DNA of 64,000 nt from JABDIY01 sp963803875 (GTDB lineage: Bacteria > Actinomycetota > Acidimicrobiia > Acidimicrobiales > SZUA-35), in assembly GCA_963803875.1 (NCBI GenBank), contig CAWDOA010000008.1:310001-374000 (forward strand), in the 5' to 3' direction. The number at the start of each line of letters is the position of its first letter. Position 1 is the stretch's first letter. Positions 44,318-52,965 of the stretch are shown here, piece by piece. The notes beneath the pieces were generated by a model. It was not told where the DNA came from. It ran no database searches and was given only the letters and a program-made list of their open reading frames with translations. The position numbers were made by a program, and so were the translations under genes.

Positions 44318-45517
44318 TCAGCCGTTGATCAGGGCGGACAGTCGGTCGAGACCTTCGGCGAGATCAGCGTCGCCGAGCGCGTACGAGAAACGTCCGTATC
44401 CGGGGGTTCCGAACGCCTCGCCGGGAACGAAGGCCACATTGGCATGCTCCAACGCCAGATCAGCCAACTGGAGAGTGGAGTCGACCTGAACTCCTCCGAT
44501 GGTGCGGCCCATAATCCCCTCGAAACTGGGATATGCGTAGAAGGCACCCTGGGGCTTGAGACATTCGACTCCGGCGATGCTGTTGAGCTTGTTCCACATC
44601 GTGAGTCGGCGACGATCGAAGTGGGCTCGCATCTCGTGGACGGCGGAGAGGTCGCCCGACACTGCGGCCAGCGCAGCCGCCTGGGCGACGTTGCAAACGT
44701 TGGACGTCTGGTGGGACTGGAGCGAGGTCAAGCTCTTCGCTACATCGGATGGCGCGATGACCCAACCAACCCGCCATCCTGTCATCGCGTAGGTTTTGGC
44801 GACACCGTTGAGAATCAGGCAGCGATCGGCGATCTCGGGAACCAGCGTCGGCATGCTGTGGAACGTGTTGTCGTCGTACACGAGATGCTCGTAGATCTCA
44901 TCGGTCAACACCCAAATATCGTTCGCAGCAGCCCAGGTTCCGATCTCGATGATTTCGTCCTTGGTGTAGACCGCCCCGCTGGGGTTGCTCGGGCTCACGA
45001 AGATCAATGCTTTGGTACGGGGCGTCCGAGCCGCTTCGAGCGAGTCGACGCTGGCCTTGAAACCGCTCTGTATGGTTGTCCCCACGAACACCGGCTCCCC
45101 ACCAGCCAAGCGAACGGGCTCGGGATATGTGGTCCAGTAGGGGGTGGGGATCAACACCTCGTCGCCCGCGTTCACGACGGCGGCGATGCCGTTGTAGACC
45201 GCGTGTTTGCCGCCGTTTGTGACCACTACCTGGGTGGGATCGACATCGAACCCGCTGTCGCGTTTGGTCTTGGCAGCAATTGCGGCTTTCAGCTCTGGTT
45301 GACCACCGGCAGGGGTGTACTTGTGGGCTGCGGGGTTTCGGCACGCTTCGACCGCCGCATCGACGATGTAGTCCGGTGTCGGAAAGTCCGGCTCGCCGGC
45401 ACCGAATCCGATCACCGGATGGCCAGCGGCTCGGAGCTCCTTGGCCTTTGCGGTTATGGCCAGCGTGGCCGATGGAGCAATAGATCCGACACGAAGAGAC
45501 ACACGACCGGTTGACAT
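44318..45517 (-). CDS. aspC: aspartate aminotransferase (class I PLP)
   Basis: PLP enzyme of 399 residues that exchanges the amino group between aspartate and 2-oxoglutarate. The cofactor lysine is in LNGVAKTYAMTGWRVGW. Other conserved parts are GFGAGEPDFPTPDYI, YTPAGGQPELKAAIA, FVSPSNPSGAVYTKDE, LTDEIYEHLVYDD and PGEAFGTPGYGRFSY with the substrate Arg. It matches the Ib subgroup. It heads a short operon with the S9 peptidase gene. Confidence 0.92.
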   Translation of the reverse strand: MSTGRVSLRVGSIAPSATLAITAKAKELRAAGHPVIGFGAGEPDFPTPDYIVDAAVEACRNPAAHKYTPAGGQPELKAAIAAKTKRDSGFDVDPTQVVVTNGGKHAVYNGIAAVVNAGDEVLIPTPYWTTYPEPVRLAGGEPVFVGTTIQSGFKASVDSLEAARTPRTKALIFVSPSNPSGAVYTKDEIIEIGTWAAANDIWVLTDEIYEHLVYDDNTFHSMPTLVPEIADRCLILNGVAKTYAMTGWRVGWVIAPSDVAKSLTSLQSHQTSNVCNVAQAAALAAVSGDLSAVHEMRAHFDRRRLTMWNKLNSIAGVECLKPQGAFYAYPSFEGIMGRTIGGVQVDSTLQLADLALEHANVAFVPGEAFGTPGYGRFSYALGDADLAEGLDRLSALING

Positions 45518-45554
45518 GGCGATCAGGCTAACCAGCTATCCCCTGCAGGGGGCA

Positions 45555-46052
45555 TTAGTCCGCTCGGTTTGCCTCACTGAAATTCAGGCTGGCGGAGTTC
45601 ATACAGAAACGGTCACCGGTCGGGGCGGGGCCATCGGGAAAGACGTGGCCGAGATGGGCCCCACACGTTGCACAGGTTGCCTCGATCCTCACCATTCCCA
45701 AGCTCCGGTCCTCATGGTTCAGCACCAGATCATCACTGATCGGCTTCCAGAAGCTTGGCCAGCCCGACCCACTTTCGAACTTGGTATCGCTCAGGAACAG
45801 GGGCGTGTTGCACACAACGCAGCTGTAGGTGCCATTGGCCTTGTTGTCCCAGTAGCAGCCGGTGAAGGCCCGTTCTGTTCCCGCCTGTTGCGTGACGTGG
45901 TACTGCTCATCGGTCAACTTGGCCCGCAGCTCCTCTTCGGTGAATGTCTTGGTCGGGGAATCGCTCATGCCTGTGTAACGGTAGGAGACCTTTGGTTGTT
46001 CCCGCCCCAACAGTCGTGAGAGAGCGTCGACCAGTGGCCGGAAGAAGATCAT
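45555..46052 (-). CDS. msrB: peptide-methionine (R)-S-oxide reductase
   Basis: Repairs oxidised methionine (R form) in proteins. The zinc cysteines are in YSCVVCNTPLF and EATCATCGAHLGHVF, and the catalytic Cys is in GDRFCMNSASLNF. The substrate loop ESGSGWPSFWKP is present. The ATG at 46052 overlaps the upstream oxygenase stop by four bases (ATGA), giving 165 residues with a basic, partly hydrophobic N-terminal extension. An internal ATG at 45968 (MSDSPTKTF) would give the usual family length. Both are possible; the overlap favours 46052. Confidence 0.93.
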   Translation of the reverse strand: MIFFRPLVDALSRLLGREQPKVSYRYTGMSDSPTKTFTEEELRAKLTDEQYHVTQQAGTERAFTGCYWDNKANGTYSCVVCNTPLFLSDTKFESGSGWPSFWKPISDDLVLNHEDRSLGMVRIEATCATCGAHLGHVFPDGPAPTGDRFCMNSASLNFSEANRAD

Positions 46053-47017
46053 TCGACCCGCCGGGCATCTTCCACGAGGTTTATCTCGTACAACACCTGA
46101 TTGAGTCGATCATCAGCCTCGATCGGCGCGAACCGCTGCGGGTTCTCCGTCGTGACGCAACTGCTCACCGGCGACAGGATCGTCCACGGGGTCGGATGGC
46201 AGAATTGCACCACGCTGTATCGGTCGCCCGGTTGGTCAGTGTCGGCAACGACACGATGGCGACCGCTGGGAATCACACCATTGGAGAAGTGCTCGAGCAT
46301 GATGCCGGTATTGATGATCACCCCGCCATCGGGGGGTAGTGCATCGACCCACGAGCCTTCGATGAGGACTTGCAGCCCGCGGGCTGTGGCTCTGGGTAGC
46401 GCTGTGATGAGATTGATATCGGCATGCTCGCCGGCCCATACATGCTGATCGCCCGGCGACATCTCCATGGCCGGATAGTGGATCGCTCTGGTGAGCGTGG
46501 TGCCATCGGTCGTCATCGTGTCGAAGAAGCTCTCATGACAGCCGATCCCGAGAGCGATGATCCGAAGGAACCGGCGTTGAAGATCCTCAACCGAGTCAGA
46601 GAATGCGCGCAGCACCTTCGAAATACCCCGAACCTGCTCCTCAGGGAGAACCTGCTCGGGATACCGCCTGGGGTACTTCGCTCGAAGAGGATGCCCGGGC
46701 GAGATTTCCCGACCCCAGTTGAGCATTTCTTTCCAATCGGGAGCATCGGCCACGGCTGCAGTTTCGACCAATAACCCGGTGTAGCCAGTCTGCCCGTGGG
46801 TCCCGGGTGCGTGCGCTTTCACCTTCTCCTCGACCGGCAGCTCGAAGAACTGACGCAACATTCCGTACGCAGTGTCGAGCAGATCCTGGCTGAGGTCATG
46901 ACTGGTATACACGAACCCGGTGGCAAGGCTGCGTCGAACGCCATCAACCACCGCTCGACGCTGAGCCTCGGTCCCTGTCTCAAACGCCAGAAGGTCTACG
47001 TCGAGGATCTCTGCCAT
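46049..47017 (-). CDS. isopenicillin N synthase-family 2-oxoglutarate/Fe(II) oxygenase
   Basis: Non-heme iron dioxygenase of 322 residues. The iron facial triad is visible as WAGEHADINLITALP (His and Asp) and IPSGRHRVVA (distal His), with the cosubstrate Arg in RYSVVQFCHP. The N-terminal DIOX_N region reads RRSLATGFVYTSHDLSQDLL. Relatives include plant-type oxidases and bacterial hydroxylases; the substrate is unknown. It is not in a beta-lactam cluster. It lies between the cyclophilin (16 bases) and msrB (overlap), so a link to oxidative conditions is possible but unproved. Confidence 0.9.
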   Translation of the reverse strand: MAEILDVDLLAFETGTEAQRRAVVDGVRRSLATGFVYTSHDLSQDLLDTAYGMLRQFFELPVEEKVKAHAPGTHGQTGYTGLLVETAAVADAPDWKEMLNWGREISPGHPLRAKYPRRYPEQVLPEEQVRGISKVLRAFSDSVEDLQRRFLRIIALGIGCHESFFDTMTTDGTTLTRAIHYPAMEMSPGDQHVWAGEHADINLITALPRATARGLQVLIEGSWVDALPPDGGVIINTGIMLEHFSNGVIPSGRHRVVADTDQPGDRYSVVQFCHPTPWTILSPVSSCVTTENPQRFAPIEADDRLNQVLYEINLVEDARRVE

Positions 47018-47033
47018 GGATCTGCTCTCTTTG

Positions 47034-47606
47034 TCAGTCGTCGTGCTCTGTGATCGTGACCGTGTTCATCGTGACCGGTGTGTGGGAGCGATCCTGCCTA
47101 TCGGTGGGAACCTTCTCGATACGGTCGATGATGTCCATTCCTTTCACGACCTGTCCGAACAGGCTGTATGCCGGAGGCAGCCCAACTCCCGAGCTGCCCG
47201 AGATGATGAAGAACTGGCTTCCGTTGGTGTTGGGCCCCGCGTTGGCCATGGCTAATGAACCAAGCTGATACTGGCCCGGCTTGGGGAGCTCATCCTGGAA
47301 GCGATACCCCGGGCCACCTCGACCGCTGCCCTCCGGGTCACCTCCTTGGCACATGAATCCCTGAATGATTCGGTGAAACACGAGACCGTCGTAGTAGTGG
47401 TAGCGAGCAAGGCTGACGAAGTTGTTCACCGTGATCGGGGCCTGGGAGGCGTTGAGGTTGATCACAACGTCGCCCAAGTCATCGTTGCCATGGCGTATGT
47501 TCAACGTGGCCGTGTAACGCTTCGACGGATCGATACACATGTCAAATGATGAATCGAACGTGGTTTGCCTCGGGCTCGAACCGTCGGCATTTGGGCATTC
47601 AGGCAC
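47034..47606 (-). CDS. cyclophilin-type peptidyl-prolyl isomerase
   Basis: Protein of 190 residues with a cyclophilin domain from about residue 30. It shows VNNFVSLARYHYYDGLVFHRII, GFMCQGGDPEGSGRGGPGYRF, AMANAGPNTNGSQFFI and SLFGQVVKGMDIIDRIE. These cover the active-site Arg, Phe, Gln and His/Trp region, with Tyr-Ser in the last position. No signal peptide is seen, so it is cytosolic. The first 28 residues, with two Cys and ending in CIDPSKRYTATL, are an extension before the domain. Confidence 0.94.
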   Translation of the reverse strand: MPECPNADGSSPRQTTFDSSFDMCIDPSKRYTATLNIRHGNDDLGDVVINLNASQAPITVNNFVSLARYHYYDGLVFHRIIQGFMCQGGDPEGSGRGGPGYRFQDELPKPGQYQLGSLAMANAGPNTNGSQFFIISGSSGVGLPPAYSLFGQVVKGMDIIDRIEKVPTDRQDRSHTPVTMNTVTITEHDD

Positions 47607-47657
47607 GGAATTCTCCTTCGAAAGATGAGCCGTCAGGATACGGCGCCCAAGCCCGGG

Positions 47658-48941
47658 TCAGCTGAAGGAAAGTTGCCGCAGCCCATATTCGACGGCCGGG
47701 AAACCTCGGGATGAGATCACACACACCGGATCGCCGACGTAGAGATCGCCGTCGGGCGCGAACGCCAGCGGAATTCTCCCCCAGGTCACGTAGTCCTGCT
47801 CGGTGCAGTTGAGCGGTTCTGCCGCGCCGAGGCTCACGGTTTCTCCGGTGCCAAGATCATGTACAAACGCTTCAGCCCCAGCAGAAAACGCCAGACGGCT
47901 ACTGTCGTCACGCCATACGAGCCGCAGCGAACGACCCTCAGCGATCGTCGTCGTGAATCCGGTATCCATATCGAGAAGTTGGATTTCGCCATCGTCGCCG
48001 ACGTCGAAGACCGAATCCCAGATCGCAAGCTGGGTTGCGTCCGGGCTCAGAGCAAAATCGTTGGCCGAGAATTGTCGCTCATCCGAAGACCCCCGGGGAA
48101 CCAATGCGACATAGGGATCGGCCCCCGGTTCGGAGTAGATCTGAGTTCCATCGGGGGTTCGGATTGCGCCATAGCTGAAGTTCTCCAGTAGCCCAAAGAG
48201 CGTGCTCTCCCCGGTTCGGGGGTTGACCAGGTACTCCTCGATCGTTACCTCCGGCTCAGCCTCGTCATCGCCCGGCTCGGTGCCATAACCGGGTTGGTCG
48301 ATGAGAACCATCGTGATGAAACCGTCGGCGTTCCATGTAGCGTCGCCGGCCAATGCATCTTCGGTATCGATCTCGACTGAGTTGACCAGCTGGAGTGAAG
48401 GACCGACGTCGTACACGGTCACGCCACCCAAGAAACCCTCACAACTACTGACTTCCAGCAGCTGCCGCTGATTCGTGGAAGCGGACACCCCACCGGTGTA
48501 CTGGAACACATCGTCTCCAATGGATGTGGGTCTGATGATCCCGTCTGGGCCGACTGTGGCGAAATAGTCCGCCGGCACGCCTTCACAACCCTGTGAATTG
48601 GGATCGAAGACCGTGCCGAGGACCGTGCCATCATCGTCGGCCAGAATCACCGCTGTGAGCTCCACCTGGCGATCGACATCTGCGATCACCCTCAGGCCCT
48701 CGCGCACGGTCGTGGGCGGCTGGGTGGTACTGGTGGAAGATCGAGGCTGTGTCGTTGTTGTCGAGGTTTCTGGTGAGGTTGCGACGTTCTCTGAAGTTGT
48801 GGAGATCGACGAACTCGTTCCGATCGAGGTCACCGGCACTGAGTCGTCGGTGGCAACGGGCTCTTGAGAACCACAGCCGGCAACCACCAAAATCGCGGCA
48901 AGCAGGAGCACAGGAAGCCTGCGCATGAATCGCATCGGCAT
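47658..48941 (-). CDS. secreted lipoprotein with Ser/Thr linker and propeller-like domain
   Basis: About 427 residues from ATG 48941. The signal is RFMRRLPVLLLAAILVVAGC with a VAGC lipobox. A Ser/Thr-rich linker follows (about 25-80, TSPETSTTTTQPRSSTSTTQ), then a domain of repeated strand pairs (QLAIWDSVFDVGDDGEIQLL, SRLAFSAGAEAFVHDLG) similar to WD40-like or TolB-like propellers. A Cys pair (SQGCEGVP and EVSSCEGF) may be disulphide-bonded. The role is unknown. The gene precedes the cyclophilin gene by 51 bases. Confidence 0.8.
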   Translation of the reverse strand: MPMRFMRRLPVLLLAAILVVAGCGSQEPVATDDSVPVTSIGTSSSISTTSENVATSPETSTTTTQPRSSTSTTQPPTTVREGLRVIADVDRQVELTAVILADDDGTVLGTVFDPNSQGCEGVPADYFATVGPDGIIRPTSIGDDVFQYTGGVSASTNQRQLLEVSSCEGFLGGVTVYDVGPSLQLVNSVEIDTEDALAGDATWNADGFITMVLIDQPGYGTEPGDDEAEPEVTIEEYLVNPRTGESTLFGLLENFSYGAIRTPDGTQIYSEPGADPYVALVPRGSSDERQFSANDFALSPDATQLAIWDSVFDVGDDGEIQLLDMDTGFTTTIAEGRSLRLVWRDDSSRLAFSAGAEAFVHDLGTGETVSLGAAEPLNCTEQDYVTWGRIPLAFAPDGDLYVGDPVCVISSRGFPAVEYGLRQLSFS

Positions 48942-49091
48942 ATTGTGGCCGAAGAAGTGACCAAGGTGGTGGGTGTCAGCAAGGCCGCCGCAGACACCGC
49001 CGACACCCACCCCCGTACCTTGATAGCCCCCGTCGCCCGATCCGCTGAAATGGAGCGGCGAGAACCAGGCCCAGAGGACCTCGCGGTTCGC

Positions 49092-50423
49092 TCAGATCAC
49101 TTCCTTGACGGCTCGGAAACCCTGTTCGAGATCAGCGACGATGTCATCGATCGATTCGAGTCCGACGCTGAGCCGAACCAGGCCAGGCTCGACACCGGTC
49201 GCAGCCTGCTCCTGCTGGGAAAGCTGGCTGTGAGTGGTGGACGCCGGATGGATCACCAAACTGCGTACATCACCGATGTTGGCAACATGGCTGTGGAGCT
49301 GGAGTGCGTTCACGAACCTCTCCCCCGCTTCGCGTCCACCCTTGATGACAAAACTTGGCACCGACCCGAACCCACGACCCTGGGTGTACTTGAGGGCAGT
49401 TTGATGCCACGGTGAGGAACTCAGCCCTGAGAAGTTCACCTTCTCGACCTCGTCTCGTTGTTCGAGCCAAAGGGCGACGTCGAGAGCATTCTGCGTGTGT
49501 CGCTCCATACGGAGGCTCAGGGTCTCCAAACCTTGAAGAATCAGGAAACTGTTGAAGGGGCTGATCGCCGATCCGAGATCACGAAGGAGTTGCACCCGAG
49601 CTTTGGCAATGAACGCACCGTGCCCGAGCATCGGCCAATAGGTGAGTCCGTGGTAGCTCGGATCGGGCTCGTTGTAGTTGGGATACTTCGCCGCATCGTC
49701 GAATGCAAAACTTCCTCCATCAACGATCAGCCCTCCGATACTCGTTCCGTGCCCACCTATGAACTTGGTGGCAGAGTGAACCACGATGTCCGCTCCCCAC
49801 TCGAGAGGGCGGATCAGGTACGGGCTCGCGACAGTGTTGTCGATCATCAGCGGGACTCCAGCGGCATGGGCGACAGCTGCGATCGTCTCGATGTCGAGGA
49901 TGTTGTTCTTCGGATTGCCGATGCTCTCGCCGTAGAAAAGCTTGGTATTGGGCTGGACGGCGGCTTCCCAAGCGGCAGGATCATCCATGTCATCGACGAA
50001 CGACGTCTCGATGCCGTATTTCGGGAGGGTGTAGTGCAACAGGTTGTACGTGCCACCGTAGAGAGCGGCACCGGCAACGATGTGATCGCCGGCCTCGGCG
50101 ATATTGAGGATTGCAGTGGTTTCCGCTGCTTGGCCTGACGCAACGGCAAGAGCACCAGGTACTCCGGCCGCAGTCTCACCGAGTCCCTTCTCGAGGGCTG
50201 CGATGCGTGTCTCCAGGACTGCTTGGGTGGGATTCATGATCCGGGTGTAGATGTTTCCCGGCTCGCCGAGGGCGAACAGATTTGCCGCATGAGCTGAGTC
50301 GCGGAACTGGTAGGCCGTGGTCTGATATATCGGTACCGCCCGCGACCCGGTAGCCGAATCAGGCTCCTGACCAGCGTGAATCTGGAGGGTTTCGAAACCT
50401 GGGGACTGGGGTGTATCGGTCAT
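49092..50423 (-). CDS. metY: O-acetylhomoserine sulfhydrylase (first metY)
   Basis: PLP-dependent Cys/Met metabolism enzyme of 443 residues that makes homocysteine from O-acetylhomoserine and sulfide. The cofactor lysine is in VHSATKFIGGHGTSIGG. Typical parts are GFETLQIHAGQEPDSATGSR, IYQTTAYQF, IYTRIMNPTQAVLE, FYGESIGNPKNNILDIE and SLVIHPASTTHSQL. Its N-terminus and length match MetY rather than MetB. A hairpin abuts the start codon and a perfect palindrome lies about 50 bases upstream. A second metY lies at 62.5-63.8 kb. Confidence 0.95.
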   Translation of the reverse strand: MTDTPQSPGFETLQIHAGQEPDSATGSRAVPIYQTTAYQFRDSAHAANLFALGEPGNIYTRIMNPTQAVLETRIAALEKGLGETAAGVPGALAVASGQAAETTAILNIAEAGDHIVAGAALYGGTYNLLHYTLPKYGIETSFVDDMDDPAAWEAAVQPNTKLFYGESIGNPKNNILDIETIAAVAHAAGVPLMIDNTVASPYLIRPLEWGADIVVHSATKFIGGHGTSIGGLIVDGGSFAFDDAAKYPNYNEPDPSYHGLTYWPMLGHGAFIAKARVQLLRDLGSAISPFNSFLILQGLETLSLRMERHTQNALDVALWLEQRDEVEKVNFSGLSSSPWHQTALKYTQGRGFGSVPSFVIKGGREAGERFVNALQLHSHVANIGDVRSLVIHPASTTHSQLSQQEQAATGVEPGLVRLSVGLESIDDIVADLEQGFRAVKEVI

Positions 50424-50441
50424 GCGGGGAAACTACCCCGC
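50424..50441 (-). promoter_or_regulatory. hairpin directly before the metY start codon
   Basis: GCGGGG and CCCCGC with a six-base loop, on the minus strand ending at the base before the ATG. Any ribosome-binding site would be inside this stem, so the hairpin may limit metY translation. Confidence 0.45.
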
Positions 50442-50469
50442 TTTCCGATCTATTCAGTAGCGTGTACCA

Positions 50470-50487
50470 ACATTTCGTTCGAAATGT
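50470..50487. promoter_or_regulatory. perfect palindrome upstream of metY, operator candidate
   Basis: ACATTTCG and CGAAATGT with a two-base spacer, six bases from the end of the enoyl-CoA hydratase gene and 47 bases before the metY ATG. It is AT-richer than its surroundings. It could be a dimeric repressor site or, as RNA, a terminator stem for the upstream gene, although no T run follows. Confidence 0.5.
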
Positions 50488-50492
50488 CTGTA

Positions 50493-51284
50493 TTACTGAT
50501 GAGTGAAGTCTGCTTTGCCGGGGCCGTGTTCAAGGAAGCTCTTGATGCCGATCACGGCATCGTCGGTCTTGAAGCTGTCGATGAACTCTCGTTTTTCGAC
50601 CTCGATTGCCTCGGGGATATCGACGTTGAGGCCGCCCATGATCGATCGCTTCACGTTCTTGAGCGCAGCCGGACCCTTCGCATACATCTCGGCCATGTCG
50701 AGCGCCCTATCAAAGACCTCGCTGTCGGGATACACCGCCGATACCAAACCGATGGCCAAGGCTTCTTCGGCCTTCACCTGCCGACCGGTGTAGTTGAGTT
50801 CCTTGCTCTTGGTCACACCGACCAGGCGGGTCAGCCGCTGCGTGCCGCCAGCTCCGGCGATGATGCCGAGCAGAATCTCGGGCTGACCGAAGATGGCGCC
50901 TTCGCCGCAGACGCGGAAGTCGGTGGACATGCTCACTTCACAACCCCCGCCCAGGGCGAAGCCGTTCACCGCAGAAATCGTGATCTGGTCGAGACCTTCG
51001 ATCGTGAGCAATGCCTCGTTCAGCGGGTTTGTCATGCCCGTGGGATCCCGCTCCTCGGGCGGTCCATCGGAGGGGAACTCGCCTATGTCTGCTCCGGCGG
51101 CAAAGAAGCGCGGTCCGCCCCACATCACGACAGCCCGAAGGTCCGCACGCCCCTTCAGGTCGTTTGCGACCGCCAGAAGTTCGACACTCAACTGACCCGA
51201 GATGGCGTTGACTTTGGGCCGATCGATTCGGATGACCCCAACGCCATCGCGATCGGTCTCTTCGAGGTTTACAAACTCTCCCAT
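50493..51284 (-). CDS. enoyl-CoA hydratase/isomerase family protein
   Basis: Crotonase-fold protein of 263 residues. The oxyanion-hole segments are MWGGPRFFAAGADIGEF and VNGFALGGGCEVSMSTDFRV, and the catalytic Glu region is FGQPEILLGIIAGAGGTQRL (both acidic sites present in E/Q context). It probably hydrates 2-enoyl-CoA in fatty-acid beta-oxidation. It is full length. It is followed by metY on the same strand after 69 bases and preceded by glpD after 67 bases; a functional link between these is not evident. Confidence 0.92.
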   Translation of the reverse strand: MGEFVNLEETDRDGVGVIRIDRPKVNAISGQLSVELLAVANDLKGRADLRAVVMWGGPRFFAAGADIGEFPSDGPPEERDPTGMTNPLNEALLTIEGLDQITISAVNGFALGGGCEVSMSTDFRVCGEGAIFGQPEILLGIIAGAGGTQRLTRLVGVTKSKELNYTGRQVKAEEALAIGLVSAVYPDSEVFDRALDMAEMYAKGPAALKNVKRSIMGGLNVDIPEAIEVEKREFIDSFKTDDAVIGIKSFLEHGPGKADFTHQ

Positions 51285-51351
51285 GGGCCAATTCCTAGCA
51301 TGGGCTCAGCCTCAGCCGAAAATCTCGATCAGAACGACCCGGCCCGAGGGA

Positions 51352-52923
51352 TCAGCGGACCCCGAGCATTTCCTTGACGCGAGGCATGTCCGGATGGGCC
51401 AGCAGTTCGTCACGCTTGAAAATGAGGGAAAGCTTGGTGCGACGCCGAAGGAAATCATCGATCGTCGCAATCATTTCCCGTTCGGCCATCAGGGCGACCT
51501 CGGCCCACAACACGTCGGTATCACCGAGAGCCGACTGTCCAGCCGTGGGATCAGCTTCAATAGATCGGACAATCTCGAATGCGGCCCGCCCATGGCGCCG
51601 CCACAGGACCTCGGCCATTGAAGCGGCCCGCTCGACCGTTGGTGCTCGATCCAGTCCGACCTTGGCTGCTTCGGCATAGAACGCGTCTCGAACCGACGCT
51701 GGCGGCTCGCCGAACCAGTCTTCGCTGGCTGATCCCGGTTTGATTCCGAGCCCTTCGAGAGCCTCGGCAACTTCTTCCCCGACGTTCAGACAGTCGGTCA
51801 GTTTCCCGCCAAAGATCGTGACGACCCTGTCGTCTTTGTCGGCCTCGATCTCGTGTTTACGGCTCAGCTTTGCCCAATCGGTCTCGGTTTGGTCGCTTCC
51901 GCTCGTCCTCACCACGAGGGGTCGGACACCGCATCGCTCCCCGATGATGTCGGTCTTCGTCAGCGGCGTCTCGAGATCGAGACGCGCGTTGATCTGGGCC
52001 AGCAAGAAATCACGATCCTCCTCGGTGACACCCTCGTCGGGGATTTCGGTTCGAGTGTCGGTGGTTCCGATGACCGACCGATGAGCCATTGGAATCACGT
52101 AGAACAGTCGCTGGGTGTCGTCGAAAAAGGCCAGGACCCGGTCCGAGTCGGTGACCCGCGGTATGACGAGATGGATTCCCTTGCTGTACACGATCCGATG
52201 ATCGGTCTTGAGATCCCACTTCTCGTTCAGACCATCGACAAATGGGCCGGCCGCATTCACGATCGATCTGGCCGTCAGATCGATCCTGCGGTCGGAGAGT
52301 TCGTCGAGGATCGTGACCTCCCACCCCTCGGCCGATCGATTCGAGCCTGCCAGTGACACGTAATTGGCCGCCACTGCTCCCCCATCGAGGGCCGATCGAA
52401 TGAAGCCCCACACGAAGCGGGCGTCGTTGTCCTTGAGGTAGGCATCCATGTACTCGATGCCACCGCGTGCGTTGGACGTATCTACGACGGGTTCGATCGA
52501 TTTGATGGTCTTGGACCGGTAGTAGCTGGGCCGTTTGGTGAAGAACCGGCCGATACCCCAATACGCGAAGCTGCCGAGTGCGGCAAGCCACGGAGGGAAT
52601 GGGCTCGTCTTGTCGAGAGCGGCCAGAAATCCCAGTTCAGAGATCTGGGTGGGATACTGCCGCATCAAGTGATTTCGAGACGTGCACAACTTCCAAACGA
52701 GCGGCAACTCGTAGTTGTCGAGATACTTGAAGCCCCCCCACACCAGATTGGACGATGCCTGACTGGTAAAACCTGCGAAGTCACCACGGTCAACTAGCGC
52801 TACTCGCAGGCCTCGATCGGTGAGGGCGGCCGCAGAAACTGCGCCGTTGATTCCACCACCCACAACCAAGACGTCGAAGTTTCCTCCGTCGAGTTTCTGC
52901 AGGTTCTCCGATCGAACGGACAT
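51352..52923 (-). CDS. glpD: glycerol-3-phosphate dehydrogenase (FAD, aerobic)
   Basis: Flavoprotein of about 523 residues that oxidises glycerol-3-phosphate to dihydroxyacetone phosphate and passes electrons to quinone. The FAD motif is NFDVLVVGGGINGAVSAAAL then LVDRGDFAGFTSQASSNLVW. It has KGIHLVIPRV, MAHRSVIGTTDT, ERCGVRPLV and IFGGKLTDCLNVGEEVAEAL. The C-terminal helical DAO_C domain is complete. The start at 52923 follows the family N-terminus MSVRSENLQKLDGG. It is divergent from hpt, with starts 42 bases apart. No glycerol kinase gene is in the window. Confidence 0.93.
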   Translation of the reverse strand: MSVRSENLQKLDGGNFDVLVVGGGINGAVSAAALTDRGLRVALVDRGDFAGFTSQASSNLVWGGFKYLDNYELPLVWKLCTSRNHLMRQYPTQISELGFLAALDKTSPFPPWLAALGSFAYWGIGRFFTKRPSYYRSKTIKSIEPVVDTSNARGGIEYMDAYLKDNDARFVWGFIRSALDGGAVAANYVSLAGSNRSAEGWEVTILDELSDRRIDLTARSIVNAAGPFVDGLNEKWDLKTDHRIVYSKGIHLVIPRVTDSDRVLAFFDDTQRLFYVIPMAHRSVIGTTDTRTEIPDEGVTEEDRDFLLAQINARLDLETPLTKTDIIGERCGVRPLVVRTSGSDQTETDWAKLSRKHEIEADKDDRVVTIFGGKLTDCLNVGEEVAEALEGLGIKPGSASEDWFGEPPASVRDAFYAEAAKVGLDRAPTVERAASMAEVLWRRHGRAAFEIVRSIEADPTAGQSALGDTDVLWAEVALMAEREMIATIDDFLRRRTKLSLIFKRDELLAHPDMPRVKEMLGVR

Positions 52924-52965
52924 ACACGCAACGGTACCGCCTTGACTGCTGCCAGACTGAGCCGT

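Noticed and set aside
44444..45514. 356-codon frame antisense to aspC
   Set aside because: Shadow of a confidently identified aminotransferase.
46049..47017. Beta-lactam biosynthesis gene
   Set aside because: Only the oxygenase fold is shared with isopenicillin N synthase; no ACV synthetase or related genes are near.
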